Origin: an uncultured Pelagimonas sp.
Lineage (GTDB): Bacteria; Pseudomonadota; Alphaproteobacteria; Rhodobacterales; Rhodobacteraceae
Assembly (NCBI RefSeq): GCF_947498515.1
Contig: NZ_CANMKO010000003.1
Location: 124,001-188,000 of the forward strand
Reading direction: 5' to 3'
DNA length: 64,000 bases
Under the pieces are notes generated by a model. That model did not search any database, was not told where the DNA came from, and saw only the letters and a list, made by a program, of their open reading frames with translations. Shown here piece after piece: positions 1 through 7,266 of the stretch. How positions within the stretch are numbered: position 1 is the stretch's first letter; every line of letters begins with the position of its first letter. Made by a program: the position numbers and the translations under genes.

Positions 1-1180
1 GTGCCGCGACGGATGTTCCATAATACTTGACCATGAACGCCGCGACCAATGCCGCGTGGTTGCCTTGCGCCGTGACGGTTGCGGCCGGATCGTGCAGAGA
101 CCGCGCACCACGGCCACCAGAGCCGCGCATGTTCATCATGTGAGCCGCAACAATCTGTTGCTGCGTTCCGCGTGTCGTGATGGTGGACAGTGGCGCGGAT
201 AGATCACGGCCAACAACGCCGCCATTGTGCTGCGCCATAAACCCGCTGATTGCTTCCAGCTTGGTTGCGACGATCTGGTTTTGATCCTTCGGGCTGGCGC
301 ATAGCGTGTGCATGGGCGCTGATGCGCTCCGGCTCCGTCCACCTTGTTGCGCGTGGCTCACGAAATAGGGCTCTTTGGCGTCCAGCACATAGCGCTTGAT
401 GCCCTTGGCAATGCGCGCCATCGTGTTGTCGGCCAGTGGTCGCTGGGCGTGAACGCCCATTGTCTCTTTGATGTGTGCCGTTGTGTCGAAAATTGACGGC
501 ATGGGGATAGACCAGTCGATGCAGCTACCGGCTGAAACCCAAGGTTTGAGTTTGCCAGTCTGGACGGCCTCTGACTTCGGGTCGCCGTGCGTCGGCTTTG
601 GCCACACACAGGGCTTGCCATCACGCCGCGCGACCATGAACAAGCGCTTGCGGATCGTCGGTGCGCCATAGTCACACGCGGACAAGACACGAAACTCTTG
701 GACATACCCGGCTTTGCGGAATGCCGCGCACCATGCGTCAAAGTCTTCCCACGTCCGAAACTCTTCGACGTTTTCGAGCAAGATCACATCGGGGGCAAGA
801 TCCCGGCCAAGGCGTTCAATCCAATGGACGCAAACCCAAGCCAAATCGCGGATATTTTTCGACACGGGCTTTGAGCCACGGGCGCGGGAAAAGTGGGTGC
901 AATCGGGCGATGCCCACAACAGGCCGACCTTCTGGCCACGCTTGACCAAATCGCGCGGGTCAACCGCATAGACTGACGTGATTAGATGCTCGGTGCCGGG
1001 GTGGTTTGCCTCGTGCATGGAAAGCGCGGTTTCGCAGTGGTTGATTGCGAAGTCAGGTTCACGGCCAAGCGCTTGCGCAATACCAGTGGACGCGCCACCG
1101 CCACCAGCAAAGCTGTCAACGATCAACGGGGCGTGAATGGGCTGGGCGTCTTCGAATTGGTCAATGTCAAACAGGCTCAT
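1..1180 (-). CDS. Phage-type DNA (cytosine-5) methyltransferase, C-terminus cut by window edge
   Basis: The frame is open for 393 codons from the ATG at 1180 to the window edge. SAM-binding motif I (DSFAGGGGAS) is at residues 22-31, the catalytic-loop region (WASPDCTHFS) is around residue 94, motif VI (LENVEEF) follows, and motif VIII (RKRLFMVARR) comes after that. The catalytic loop reads SPDC rather than the usual PCQ, a variant I associate with phage-encoded C5 methyltransferases. It should transfer methyl groups to cytosine in DNA, most simply to protect the phage genome from host restriction. It is the last gene visible in the leftward cluster, five bases after the preceding stop. No restriction partner is visible next to it, which suggests an orphan enzyme. 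Confidence 0.9.
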   Translation of the reverse strand, partial: MSLFDIDQFEDAQPIHAPLIVDSFAGGGGASTGIAQALGREPDFAINHCETALSMHEANHPGTEHLITSVYAVDPRDLVKRGQKVGLLWASPDCTHFSRARGSKPVSKNIRDLAWVCVHWIERLGRDLAPDVILLENVEEFRTWEDFDAWCAAFRKAGYVQEFRVLSACDYGAPTIRKRLFMVARRDGKPCVWPKPTHGDPKSEAVQTGKLKPWVSAGSCIDWSIPMPSIFDTTAHIKETMGVHAQRPLADNTMARIAKGIKRYVLDAKEPYFVSHAQQGGRSRSASAPMHTLCASPKDQNQIVATKLEAISGFMAQHNGGVVGRDLSAPLSTITTRGTQQQIVAAHMMNMRGSGGRGARSLHDPAATVTAQGNHAALVAAFMVKYYGTSVAA

Positions 1181-1185
1181 GGGCG

Positions 1186-1503
1186 TCACCAATCGTAAAC
1201 TGGCAGGCCATCAATCTGGTCTGCGTCACGGTCAAAAAGGATGAATGCGGCGTCAGGGCAGCCCATGGCAGCATGGTCTATGCAGGCACGGATGCTGCCT
1301 AATCCGACGACGCTGCTACCAAAGCTGATGTTTCTGCTTATTAGGATTGACGGACCCATATCCCAAATGAGGTATGTTGGCTCAATAACGCCGCAAGACC
1401 GTTCTATAAGGCTATCCGACGCCCGATCCTCAAGCCATATTGCAGCGTCGCGCGTCAAATGAGCGGTGGACATAACGGCTATTTTTTGGGTTTCAATTGT
1501 CAT
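1186..1503 (-). CDS. Small phage protein, DUF5983-like
   Basis: 105 residues from the ATG at 1503, four bases after the TAA of the upstream gene. The N-terminal MSTAHLT segment and the C-terminal FDRDADQIDGLPVYDW segment resemble small proteins of the DUF5983 type found on phages and plasmids. That assignment is from memory and is weak. No membrane segment or signal peptide is seen. It sits directly before the cytosine methyltransferase in a tightly packed leftward operon. Function unknown. Confidence 0.7.
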   Translation of the reverse strand: MTIETQKIAVMSTAHLTRDAAIWLEDRASDSLIERSCGVIEPTYLIWDMGPSILISRNISFGSSVVGLGSIRACIDHAAMGCPDAAFILFDRDADQIDGLPVYDW

Positions 1504-1507
1504 GGGC

Positions 1508-1711
1508 TTACATCCAGTCTGTGCGATTGTTGGTCATTTGCGCGACGGTCGCGCAGGACAAATTTTTGAGGTTTTTTAGGGCCAGGTAGGCGCTATCGGC
1601 TTCGGCGCGGCTTTCGAACACGTCGAAATGGTCGGTTGCGGCTGGCGTATGGCCTTCGGGCTGCACCAGCTGATAGGCGACAAGGTGCCAGTCAGGCTTG
1701 GGCGCATTCAT
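1508..1711 (-). CDS. Small hypothetical phage protein
   Basis: 67 residues. The ATG at 1711 overlaps the TGA of the upstream gene (ATGA), which marks this start rather than an in-frame ATG 36 bases upstream. The protein contains a DVFESRAEADSAYLALKNL helix. No recognised domain and no hydrophobic segment. Translational coupling indicates co-production with the upstream 237-residue protein. Confidence 0.7.
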   Translation of the reverse strand: MNAPKPDWHLVAYQLVQPEGHTPAATDHFDVFESRAEADSAYLALKNLKNLSCATVAQMTNNRTDWM

Positions 1712-2421
1712 CCCCACACCTCTGCGAAGTCGCCTGACCAGTTCCACACGGTCACATCAATGAAGAGGTCAACGCCATTGCCCGCGCCTGCGTGACCGCG
1801 CTTGAACGTCCAAAAGCGGGCGGGTTCTTTGCCCTTGCGGGTCAGTTCGGCCATTTTGATTGAGCCACCGCAACCGCCCGAATACGATCCGCAACCGTCA
1901 TGGTGGCCGATGTAATAGCTGCCGCGCATGTTCTTGGTGGTCTGCATATCGTCGCCGTTATAGGACGGGGTGCAGAAGCGGCGGCGGGTGCCGTTCTTGT
2001 CTTCGATAATGTCGCCAATGACGGGCTTTGCGATAGTGTCGCGGCGCTCTTGTGCCTGCTTCATCATCCGGGCGGTTTGTTCGTCCAAATGTGAATTGTC
2101 GGCTGGTGTCTTGATGGCTCCAACGTCAGTCAAATAGCGCTTGGCCATGATCCAACAGCCCTCTTGGGCGGGGTGCGAATATGGGCCGGTGTATTCGTGT
2201 TCAGGATAGAAGGAATGGGACAGTTTATAGCGCCAAGCGTCTGTATCTGGCTGGGCGTTTTCCTCTTTCCAGTAGTCTACCCAAGCGCCGGGGGCGGTAA
2301 CGTGATCCTCTTCCGCTGATAGACGAACAGTGTCACGCCCATTGATTGTGAGAAGTTCGGCTTTGAGGTCGGTGTATTTCTTGGACAGTTCGGTAACTGC
2401 GTCGATGGTTTCGAGCTTCAT
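1708..2421 (-). CDS. Hypothetical phage protein, 237 residues
   Basis: The ATG at 2421 follows the XRE-type regulator by three bases. The C-terminal half has a Gly/Cys-rich stretch (DGCGSYSGGCGGS) and ends in a Trp-rich segment. I do not recognise the family. No signal peptide or membrane segment is present. The Cys and His residues around positions 172-186 could bind a metal, but this is only a suggestion from composition. It is in the middle of the leftward cluster with overlaps on the downstream side. Confidence 0.7.
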   Translation of the reverse strand: MKLETIDAVTELSKKYTDLKAELLTINGRDTVRLSAEEDHVTAPGAWVDYWKEENAQPDTDAWRYKLSHSFYPEHEYTGPYSHPAQEGCWIMAKRYLTDVGAIKTPADNSHLDEQTARMMKQAQERRDTIAKPVIGDIIEDKNGTRRRFCTPSYNGDDMQTTKNMRGSYYIGHHDGCGSYSGGCGGSIKMAELTRKGKEPARFWTFKRGHAGAGNGVDLFIDVTVWNWSGDFAEVWG

Positions 2422-2424
2422 GGC

Positions 2425-2658
2425 TTACGATCCCTTCACAGTATAGGAAAACAGGTCTGACGGTTGGCATTGAAGCGTGACCGCAATGGCCGCTTGCATC
2501 CGCATGTTCATGCCGCGCTTGTCGTTACAGGCACGGTTTACAACCGAGGGATGGACGCCAATGCGCCGCGCTAATTCGCTTTGTGACAGGTTGCGTTCGG
2601 CCAGAACGTCGGACAGTTTCGACGTGATGATGATGCGCTCAATAAGTGCGGTCTTCAT
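2425..2658 (-). CDS. Cro/C1-type (XRE) helix-turn-helix regulator
   Basis: 77 residues from the ATG at 2658, which overlaps the TGA of the preceding gene (ATGA); an in-frame upstream ATG is less likely. A five-helix HTH fold is evident. The segment LSQSELARRIGVHPSVVNRA forms the helix-turn-helix, and a trailing helix with the CQPSDLFSY motif is typical of small XRE repressors such as phage Cro or antitoxin-like regulators. It probably binds an operator in the divergent region near 4.5-4.8 kb or its own cluster. It is the only obvious transcription factor in the visible part of the element. No longer CI-type repressor is seen. Confidence 0.85.
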   Translation of the reverse strand: MKTALIERIIITSKLSDVLAERNLSQSELARRIGVHPSVVNRACNDKRGMNMRMQAAIAVTLQCQPSDLFSYTVKGS

Positions 2659-3119
2659 GCCGCCACCTCTGCGCGCTTGGCTTTGCTGGCTGCGGTTTCG
2701 CGCAACGTGATGCACATGCCCTCACCAAAACCACGGCCTGTAAATTCGCGGCCCGCGATGGTGAAATAGTATTGGTGCATGTGGGTGCCGATGTGGCTGT
2801 GAACGCGCCACTTTGAGGACACGGTGCCGGGGCGTTGAGAGAGGGGCAGGCCAGTCCAGACTGATGCACGGCCAGTGCTATCCACATAGCAGGTGAATAC
2901 TTCGGGCGTATCGTTCAACAGTTCGAATTGCTCCACACGCCCGCGCATATCGTTGTCACATGCTGCATAGGCTGGGTGCTTGGCTTCCTCTGCGGTCAGG
3001 TGATTGCGCACACGTTTGTCGCCGCCTTCGCTCATAACCTGTTCCGCGTAATTCTGCGCCATGATGCACAGTGCGCGCTCTTTGGCGTAGGTCGCTTGGT
3101 CGATTGTCTGAATAGCCAT
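2655..3119 (-). CDS. Hypothetical phage protein preceded by a leader hairpin
   Basis: About 154 residues from the ATG at 3119. The upstream ATG at 3134 lies inside a recurring CCCACATGGAG element whose GGAG serves as the ribosome binding site, so the inner ATG is preferred. The C-terminal part (residues about 100-145) has SKWRVHSHIGTHMHQYYFTI and a GRGFGEGMCITLRET stretch. I do not recognise the family. The stop overlaps the start of the XRE regulator, so the two are translationally coupled. Confidence 0.65.
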   Translation of the reverse strand: MAIQTIDQATYAKERALCIMAQNYAEQVMSEGGDKRVRNHLTAEEAKHPAYAACDNDMRGRVEQFELLNDTPEVFTCYVDSTGRASVWTGLPLSQRPGTVSSKWRVHSHIGTHMHQYYFTIAGREFTGRGFGEGMCITLRETAASKAKRAEVAA

Positions 3120-3148
3120 TTCGCTTGTCTCCATGTGGGTTTGATGGT

Positions 3149-3170
3149 GCGCCGGTCTTCACTCCGGCGC
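3149..3170 (-). promoter_or_regulatory. Leader hairpin with AGTGAAGA loop
   Basis: A perfect 7-bp stem (GCGCCGG/CCGGCGC) closes an 8-base loop, AGTGAAGA on the minus strand. It lies between the stop at 3175 and the gene starting at 3119. The same loop closed by a shorter stem occurs at 4511-4526 in an equivalent leader position. It could be a processing site, a translational control element or a short terminator; there is no T-run after it. Confidence 0.55.
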
Positions 3171-3174
3171 GGTT

Positions 3175-3567
3175 TTAGGCCGCTGCTTTTGGGGTCGCTG
3201 CGGTATCAATCAGGTGCATGATTTTGGTGAAGTCTGGGGCCATCGTGGTCAGTGCCATGACCGTGATTGCGTCCATGTTGTCGCGGATGATCTGGGCGTA
3301 GACTTCGCCGGTTTTGTTGTTCTGGCGCTTGAGGTCGCACACATGAATGAGGCCATTGTACGAGGACATAGGGAACGTGTTTTCCCATGCGCCACCTTTT
3401 ACGACGCGGCAAATTGAGAGCTTGAGGCCACGGCGGCGCGCGTCTTTCATGTAATAAAGATGCACTTTCAGGAATGCTTGACCGCCGTTGCGGCTTTCCA
3501 GCGCGTCAATCAGTTCGGCGGGGATTTGAGCGGGTGCAAGCGGTTCGTAGTGGGTCAGATAGTCCAT
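3175..3567 (-). CDS. Hypothetical phage protein with leader hairpin
   Basis: 130 residues from the ATG at 3567 (MDYLTH). The codons upstream belong to the recurring CATGGAG ribosome-binding element. The protein has a basic segment (MKDARRRGLKLSICRVVKGG) and a helical C-terminus ending in KAAA. No recognised family, signal peptide or membrane segment. It is followed by the leader hairpin of the next gene. Confidence 0.65.
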   Translation of the reverse strand: MDYLTHYEPLAPAQIPAELIDALESRNGGQAFLKVHLYYMKDARRRGLKLSICRVVKGGAWENTFPMSSYNGLIHVCDLKRQNNKTGEVYAQIIRDNMDAITVMALTTMAPDFTKIMHLIDTAATPKAAA

Positions 3568-3604
3568 TGTGTTCTCCATGTGGGTTGTCGGGGTGTTCCC
3601 GTCG

Positions 3605-3636
3605 CTTGCCCCTCCTTTGACAGCGTGAGGGGCAAG
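3605..3636 (-). promoter_or_regulatory. Leader hairpin, 9-bp stem
   Basis: CTTGCCCCT pairs perfectly with AGGGGCAAG across a 14-base loop. It lies just upstream of the gene starting at 3567, in the same relative position as the hairpins at 3149-3170 and 4511-4526 but with a different stem and loop sequence. Confidence 0.5.
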
Positions 3637-3644
3637 AAAGAGGC

Positions 3645-3758
3645 TCACCATTCTACGTTGACAGGTTGGGCGACCTTGCGGACACGGCGCTCCGCGCGGC
3701 GACGTTTCGCGGCTGTGTGGGTGTCGTAGAACGATGGAAAATCTTGTTTGTGTTTCAT
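3645..3758 (-). CDS. 37-residue basic phage protein
   Basis: The start at 3758 overlaps the TGA of the upstream gene (ATGAAAC). The product MKHKQDFPSFYDTHTAAKRR... is strongly basic in its second half (KRRRAERRVRK). Coupling and absence of stops support it as real, but the short length makes it uncertain. It may bind nucleic acid, judged only from charge. Confidence 0.55.
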   Translation of the reverse strand: MKHKQDFPSFYDTHTAAKRRRAERRVRKVAQPVNVEW

Positions 3759-3922
3759 GGCTTGGCCCTTTCTTCGTGGATTGCTGCGGCGATGTTTGCG
3801 CAGGCGTGTCTTCCTGCTGCGGTTTCCTTTTCGATGATTGCGCCGAGTTGGGATTGGGTTGCCTGTTGGCAGTAGGCGCGGAAGTCTGAAAAGTCTGAGT
3901 TGGTGTAGCTGCTATCGCTCAT
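3755..3922 (-). CDS. 55-residue hypothetical phage protein
   Basis: The ATG at 3922 lies a few bases after the previous stop, with AGGGGCGAACAAGCC in front as a ribosome-binding region. The product is acidic and helical (FRAYCQQATQSQLGAIIEKE). Its stop is ATGA-coupled to the 37-residue basic protein. Longer readings of this frame extend through other coupled genes and are not credible. Confidence 0.6.
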   Translation of the reverse strand: MSDSSYTNSDFSDFRAYCQQATQSQLGAIIEKETAAGRHACANIAAAIHEERAKP

Positions 3923-3936
3923 GGCTTGTTCGCCCC

Positions 3937-4062
3937 TCAGATTGTGAACAGGGCGATTGTTGCGCCGAGTAGGATGATGAATAGCGCGGCCCCTGACAGG
4001 CAGTTCATGGCGGTTTGAGTTGGGGTGACTTCGCGCAAGTGGTCGGTGATGATTTTGATCAT
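3937..4062 (-). CDS. 41-residue single-span membrane peptide
   Basis: ATG at 4062 and TGA at 3937-3939. The C-terminal half is one hydrophobic span (GAALFIILLGATIALFTI) after a charged N-terminus with the order MIKIITDHLREV. Its start follows the stop of the gene above by two bases. It resembles the tiny membrane peptides common in phage early regions. Function unknown. Confidence 0.55.
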   Translation of the reverse strand: MIKIITDHLREVTPTQTAMNCLSGAALFIILLGATIALFTI

Positions 4063-4064
4063 GA

Positions 4065-4259
4065 TCAGTTCCAGTAGATTGCGCGGCGTTCAGAGATAGC
4101 GGTGAAGCTGTGGCCGGTGCCGTTGCCTTGCGTGGTTGCGTTCCAAGTGCAGGCAATTCCGTCTTCGCTGGGGCATGGGCGCGCGATGTACGCGCCGTAG
4201 ATGCTCAAGCTCAGGATTGCGGTGATGCTGGCCAATGAGATTGCGTTGAGCATGATCAA
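4065..4259 (-). CDS. Small exported or membrane phage protein
   Basis: 64 residues with a hydrophobic N-terminus (residues about 3-25) that could be a signal peptide or anchor, followed by a short polar domain with two Cys residues. The start overlaps the stop of the gene above. A second in-frame ATG two codons later could be the true start. No family recognised. Confidence 0.6.
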   Translation of the reverse strand: MIMLNAISLASITAILSLSIYGAYIARPCPSEDGIACTWNATTQGNGTGHSFTAISERRAIYWN

Positions 4260-4486
4260 TACTCCGCATTCCAGCGGCCCACGGTGCGGACGGTTCCGAC
4301 CATGTGGCCGTTCAGGTCGAATAGCGCGCGCGGGTCTTTGTTGGTGCCAAGTGCAGCGACGAGGCTTGCCCGGTCTGGGTTCTCATTCGTGTAGCGTGAC
4401 AGGTTGGACAGAATGCGGCCCAACTCTGCACCGGGCGCATCAAAAAATGCGGCGTTGTCGAGTTCAATTTCGATACGGATTTTCAT
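4256..4486 (-). CDS. First gene of the leftward phage cluster, hypothetical
   Basis: 76 residues from the ATG at 4486 (MKIRIEIELDNAAFF). The upstream in-frame ATG at 4501 belongs to the recurring CACATGGAAGAG ribosome-binding element. The N-terminal beta strand and the ALFDLNGHMVGTVRTVG segment recall small phage proteins of unknown role. It is the promoter-proximal gene, so its leader at 4487-4530 is the natural control point for the operon. Confidence 0.7.
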   Translation of the reverse strand: MKIRIEIELDNAAFFDAPGAELGRILSNLSRYTNENPDRASLVAALGTNKDPRALFDLNGHMVGTVRTVGRWNAEY

Positions 4487-4510
4487 CGTAGTCTCTTCCA
4501 TGTGGGGTTT

Positions 4511-4526
4511 CCGGTCTTCACTCCGG
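4511..4526 (-). promoter_or_regulatory. Second copy of the AGTGAAGA leader hairpin
   Basis: CCGG-TCTTCACT-CCGG on the plus strand, with the same 8-base loop as the hairpin at 3149-3170 but a 4-bp stem. It stands directly before the CACATGGA ribosome-binding element of the first leftward gene. Confidence 0.5.
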
Positions 4527-4527
4527 G

Positions 4528-4771
4528 TCAGCGGTGCTGATGAAGCTAGGTTACATCCAAAACGGAATTAAGATCAAGCAAAAAGCGACACTTATTTCTA
4601 ACGCTCCAAAATGCCGTTTTACTCAATGGATACAGGCATTTAACGGTGTATCGCCTTGGTTATCGTTAAACTTTTTTTGCGATTAATACTATCGAAACAG
4701 ATTTAAAGGGGGTTGAACAGGGGTTATCAATCGTGCTTTTTAACCCCAAATCAGGTGTAGAAAGATCGCAA
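4528..4771. promoter_or_regulatory. Divergent control region between the two phage clusters
   Basis: About 240 AT-rich bases without a gene, from which both clusters must be transcribed. A plausible rightward promoter is TTAAAC with TACTAT 15 bases later near 4675-4700. An AAAACGG/CCGTTTT inverted pair near 4560-4620 could be an operator. These are pattern matches only; no site is certain. Confidence 0.45.
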
Positions 4772-5440
4772 ATGAGCGTTAGTAGATCGGGAAATATCTT
4801 TGACTTTTTGCGGTGGGCTTACATCAATGAGGCTGCATCCGCGTCAAAGTTATCCGACGCCACGTTTAGCGGCATGGGATCGAGCGCGAGTAGTTTGGTG
4901 CGCGTCCTGACACTTGGGACAATCGTAGACACACCGGGCGTTGGAGCCATGTCTGCAAGCCGTGACACGCATTCCGATGCTGAATTGCTGGCCGACATTG
5001 TGCGCAGTTCGTTGAGCCGTGAACAGGCACCGCCAGTGCGGCAGTTTGCACGGGGCGAATGGTGTCCAAGCTGGAATGGAATTGAAAACCCTGACGTTCT
5101 GGTTGGCCAGCTTTCCGCTAATCGACACTTAGGGGAAGCATACAGTTGGCCGCGCATCCACCAGTACAAGGGGCAGGGTAAAACCGGGTCAGAAGGCACC
5201 GTAAGTCACATAGCGTCCATATCGGTGCAGAACCCGTATCACACGCAGCTTGCGGCCCTTAAAACCGAGATTGCTTTCCAGCTTGGCATCATGAAATTGC
5301 TGGTGATCCTGAGCGCGAGAATTGACCAGATTACAGGGTACACGCTGGACCTGACGCCACCTAAATTCCGCAACCGCATCAGTGATCTTTTTGACGACAA
5401 AGACAGGCTAACGGCGCTTGTGGCGAGTGTGCGCAAGTGA
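4772..5440 (+). CDS. Hypothetical phage protein, first rightward gene
   Basis: About 222 residues from the ATG at 4772 (MSVSRSGNIFDFLRW); a GTG 39 bases upstream (4733) is an alternative. The middle (ARGEWCPSWNG) and the C-terminal helical region (LKTEIAFQLGIMKLLVILSARI) are distinctive, but I do not recognise the family. No signal peptide. As the first gene right of the divergent promoter region it may act early. The following 1.2 kb is not clearly coding. Confidence 0.65.
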   Translation: MSVSRSGNIFDFLRWAYINEAASASKLSDATFSGMGSSASSLVRVLTLGTIVDTPGVGAMSASRDTHSDAELLADIVRSSLSREQAPPVRQFARGEWCPSWNGIENPDVLVGQLSANRHLGEAYSWPRIHQYKGQGKTGSEGTVSHIASISVQNPYHTQLAALKTEIAFQLGIMKLLVILSARIDQITGYTLDLTPPKFRNRISDLFDDKDRLTALVASVRK

Positions 5441-5881
5441 GTTTTGTCCATAGAAATAAGGGTTTTGCTTTCACTGATCTGGCTTGGCCGGAATTTCACC
5501 AGTTTGCACACCTACCAGTACACACAGACAACCACACACAGAGCCACACAGGCCGCGTCTTTTGCTTTGGCGCGCGTCATGCACAGAGCGCCACCAGACA
5601 TGCACACGCCTCTGTTGTGGCCTTCTCTTGCTGCGACGCTACCCATGCAGCTACACGCCAGCAACTCGACCATGTTCACACCACCGCCATTGCTCACAAT
5701 CCAAAACACCTAGCATTTTTTGGGGATTTGCGGGAGGGTGGCCTTCCTTCCTTCCGTCCTCTTACTTCTCTGAAATCATTGGCTTTTCTTGTGATCACAA
5801 ATCCTTTTTGGGGTGGTGGTCTGTCTCGTTTAGCTGTGTGTGTGGTTGCGCGTTTGAATGGGCTGAGCGCGACGAGAGAGC

Positions 5882-6132
5882 GCAAAAGCACGGGTGATCT
5901 GGCGGGTTTTGAGTGCAAAAGAGCTGGTTTGCCGGTTGTTAGCAAAACAGTTGATTTGATGCACGGGGCGGGTTTTTGGGGTGAGTTTGGCCCAAAAGAG
6001 CAGGCACAAGATGTAGTAGGCGATTGGGTAAATACCGGGGCTGAGACCGGGTTTTCACCTACTCATATACTATATGTAGTGGTTTGCTTGCGTTGCGATA
6101 CCGCAAAAGAACGGGCGTTCTGCAAAAGCGGG
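5882..6132 (+). repeat. Five dispersed GCAAAAG-(N)-CGGG motifs
   Basis: Related words start near 5882 (GCAAAAGCACGGG), 5915 (GCAAAAGAGCTGG), 5992 (CCAAAAGAGCAGG), 6103 (GCAAAAGAACGGG) and 6122 (GCAAAAGCGGG). All are on the same strand within 250 bases. The pattern is iteron-like, but spacing is irregular. Confidence 0.45.
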
Positions 6133-6157
6133 TTTAATCGGGAAGGTGTTCTTGCAA

Positions 6158-6225
6158 TCCCACGGGGCATAGGAGAACAAAATTCTTCCGCTCCCACGGG
6201 GCCAGCAGGGAAACAATTCTTTCAC
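6158..6225 (+). repeat. Imperfect 34-base tandem direct repeat
   Basis: Two adjacent units both begin TCCCACGGGGC and end in an AACAA-TTCTT block, with several mismatches and a small length difference in between. No gene overlaps them convincingly. Confidence 0.6.
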
Positions 6226-6465
6226 TCAGGTATATGCACATGCCAACAGGCACAGAATACGCCCAGCAATGGGACGCAGTGCGACAGTGGTCCAAGCAGC
6301 ACAGCGACGGGCAAGAACCTTCCTTTCATCCTCTGGTTGGCCCTCACATCACGCAGGCACAGCGCAGCGCACGGGCAGCAGGCAGGCCAGTGCTACCCAC
6401 ACGCACACACATGCACAAGTAAATCCAAATCCAAAGGCACCCACCCACATACCCCACCCACCATA

Positions 6466-6537
6466 GGGGGGCGCACAGGGGGGCAGGCCATAGGGCAGGG
6501 CAGGCAGGGCAAAGGGGGGGAGGGGGGTCATTCCTGT
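6466..6537 (+). other. G-run tract, possible G-quadruplex
   Basis: Within 72 bases the plus strand has at least six runs of three to seven G (two GGGGGG near 6466-6483, several GGG, then a GGGGGGG and a GGGGGG ending at 6537). A C-run and a T8 stretch follow at 6547-6572, so a hairpin with a trailing T-run is another reading. Confidence 0.55.
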
Positions 6538-6669
6538 GCCTACCCACCCCCCCCACCTGTCCCGATTTTTTTTCGGAACCTTATTTTTATACCCCCCGCT
6601 CTCCCCGACAGACCAATTTTTGAAAAACAAAGTCCTCTCTGCAGAGGCATGAAGAAGAAGGAAGAAAGT

Positions 6670-7266
6670 ATGACCCAGAAGATTTGGCCGTATGGTTTGC
6701 CAGACTTGGACGCGGTGTCGCCGGTTGGGGGCAAGGCGCTCAGTTTTTCGTTTGACCGTGACGGTGAACAGGCGACGGCGATTATGCGGCACGTTGGTAG
6801 CCGGACGGAGATACAGGATATTTCCGGTGATGGTTATTGGTATGGCTGCCCGTGTGACGGGTGCGTTGATGCTGATGCGAAGTCTGACGGAGTGTCGGAT
6901 CAGGAAGAGGGGCCCCAGCCGCCAGACGCTCTTATTGAGGCGCTTGTTGACACTGGCTTTGATCTTTCTGGTGCGCGCGAGGTTGCTCGTGGGATGCGGA
7001 TTTCTGCGATGCTTGGGCGAACGTTTATGGGTCATAAGCTGGGCCAAGGCGGCGAGCCTGAGCAGCCGATCCAGACGTATTGGGTTCCAGAGATTTCGGA
7101 GATTGACTTGGGCGGTGTGATCACCCTGCCGGTTCGTATTGTGGAGCGTGACGGCAAGGGCGGTGACACTGGTCGTTGGTCTGAGGCCGAGGTTTCGGGC
7201 ACCACGGCGGATCAGCTTTTGGAAGCCGCAGCGAGTGCAGCGGAAGCTATGGCAGCGATGTCATGA
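6670..7266 (+). CDS. Hypothetical phage protein, 198 residues
   Basis: The ATG at 6670 (MTQKIWPYG) has GGAAGAAAG directly upstream; this choice avoids the odd upstream frame. A YWYGCPCDGCVDAD stretch with three Cys could bind metal. The C-terminus is Ala/Glu-rich. The stop overlaps the next start. Family not recognised. It begins a chain of coupled rightward genes. Confidence 0.7.
   Translation: MTQKIWPYGLPDLDAVSPVGGKALSFSFDRDGEQATAIMRHVGSRTEIQDISGDGYWYGCPCDGCVDADAKSDGVSDQEEGPQPPDALIEALVDTGFDLSGAREVARGMRISAMLGRTFMGHKLGQGGEPEQPIQTYWVPEISEIDLGGVITLPVRIVERDGKGGDTGRWSEAEVSGTTADQLLEAAASAAEAMAAMS

Larger units (their letters stand above)
5441..6669. other. 1.2-kb atypical segment without a convincing gene
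   Basis: One plus frame stays open from 5437 to 7266, but its first 410 codons encode a compositionally odd string (His/Thr-rich, then Gly/Pro/Ser-rich) unlike a folded protein. The stretch contains CACA-rich sequence at 5505-5560, recurring CAAAAG motifs at 5882-6132, a 34-base tandem repeat at 6158-6225, a small palindrome at 6064-6076 and long G-runs at 6466-6537. It may hold an origin, a packaging site or transcription signals. It could also be a rapidly drifting reading frame. Confidence 0.5.

Noticed and set aside
5437-6669. Long reading frame joined to the gene starting at 6670
   Set aside because: Sequence is compositionally unlike a protein, and the ribosome binding site lies at the inner ATG. 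Recorded as an anomalous segment instead.
6349-7047. 232-residue frame on the minus strand
   Set aside because: It overlaps a better supported plus-strand gene and has extreme Arg/Pro composition.
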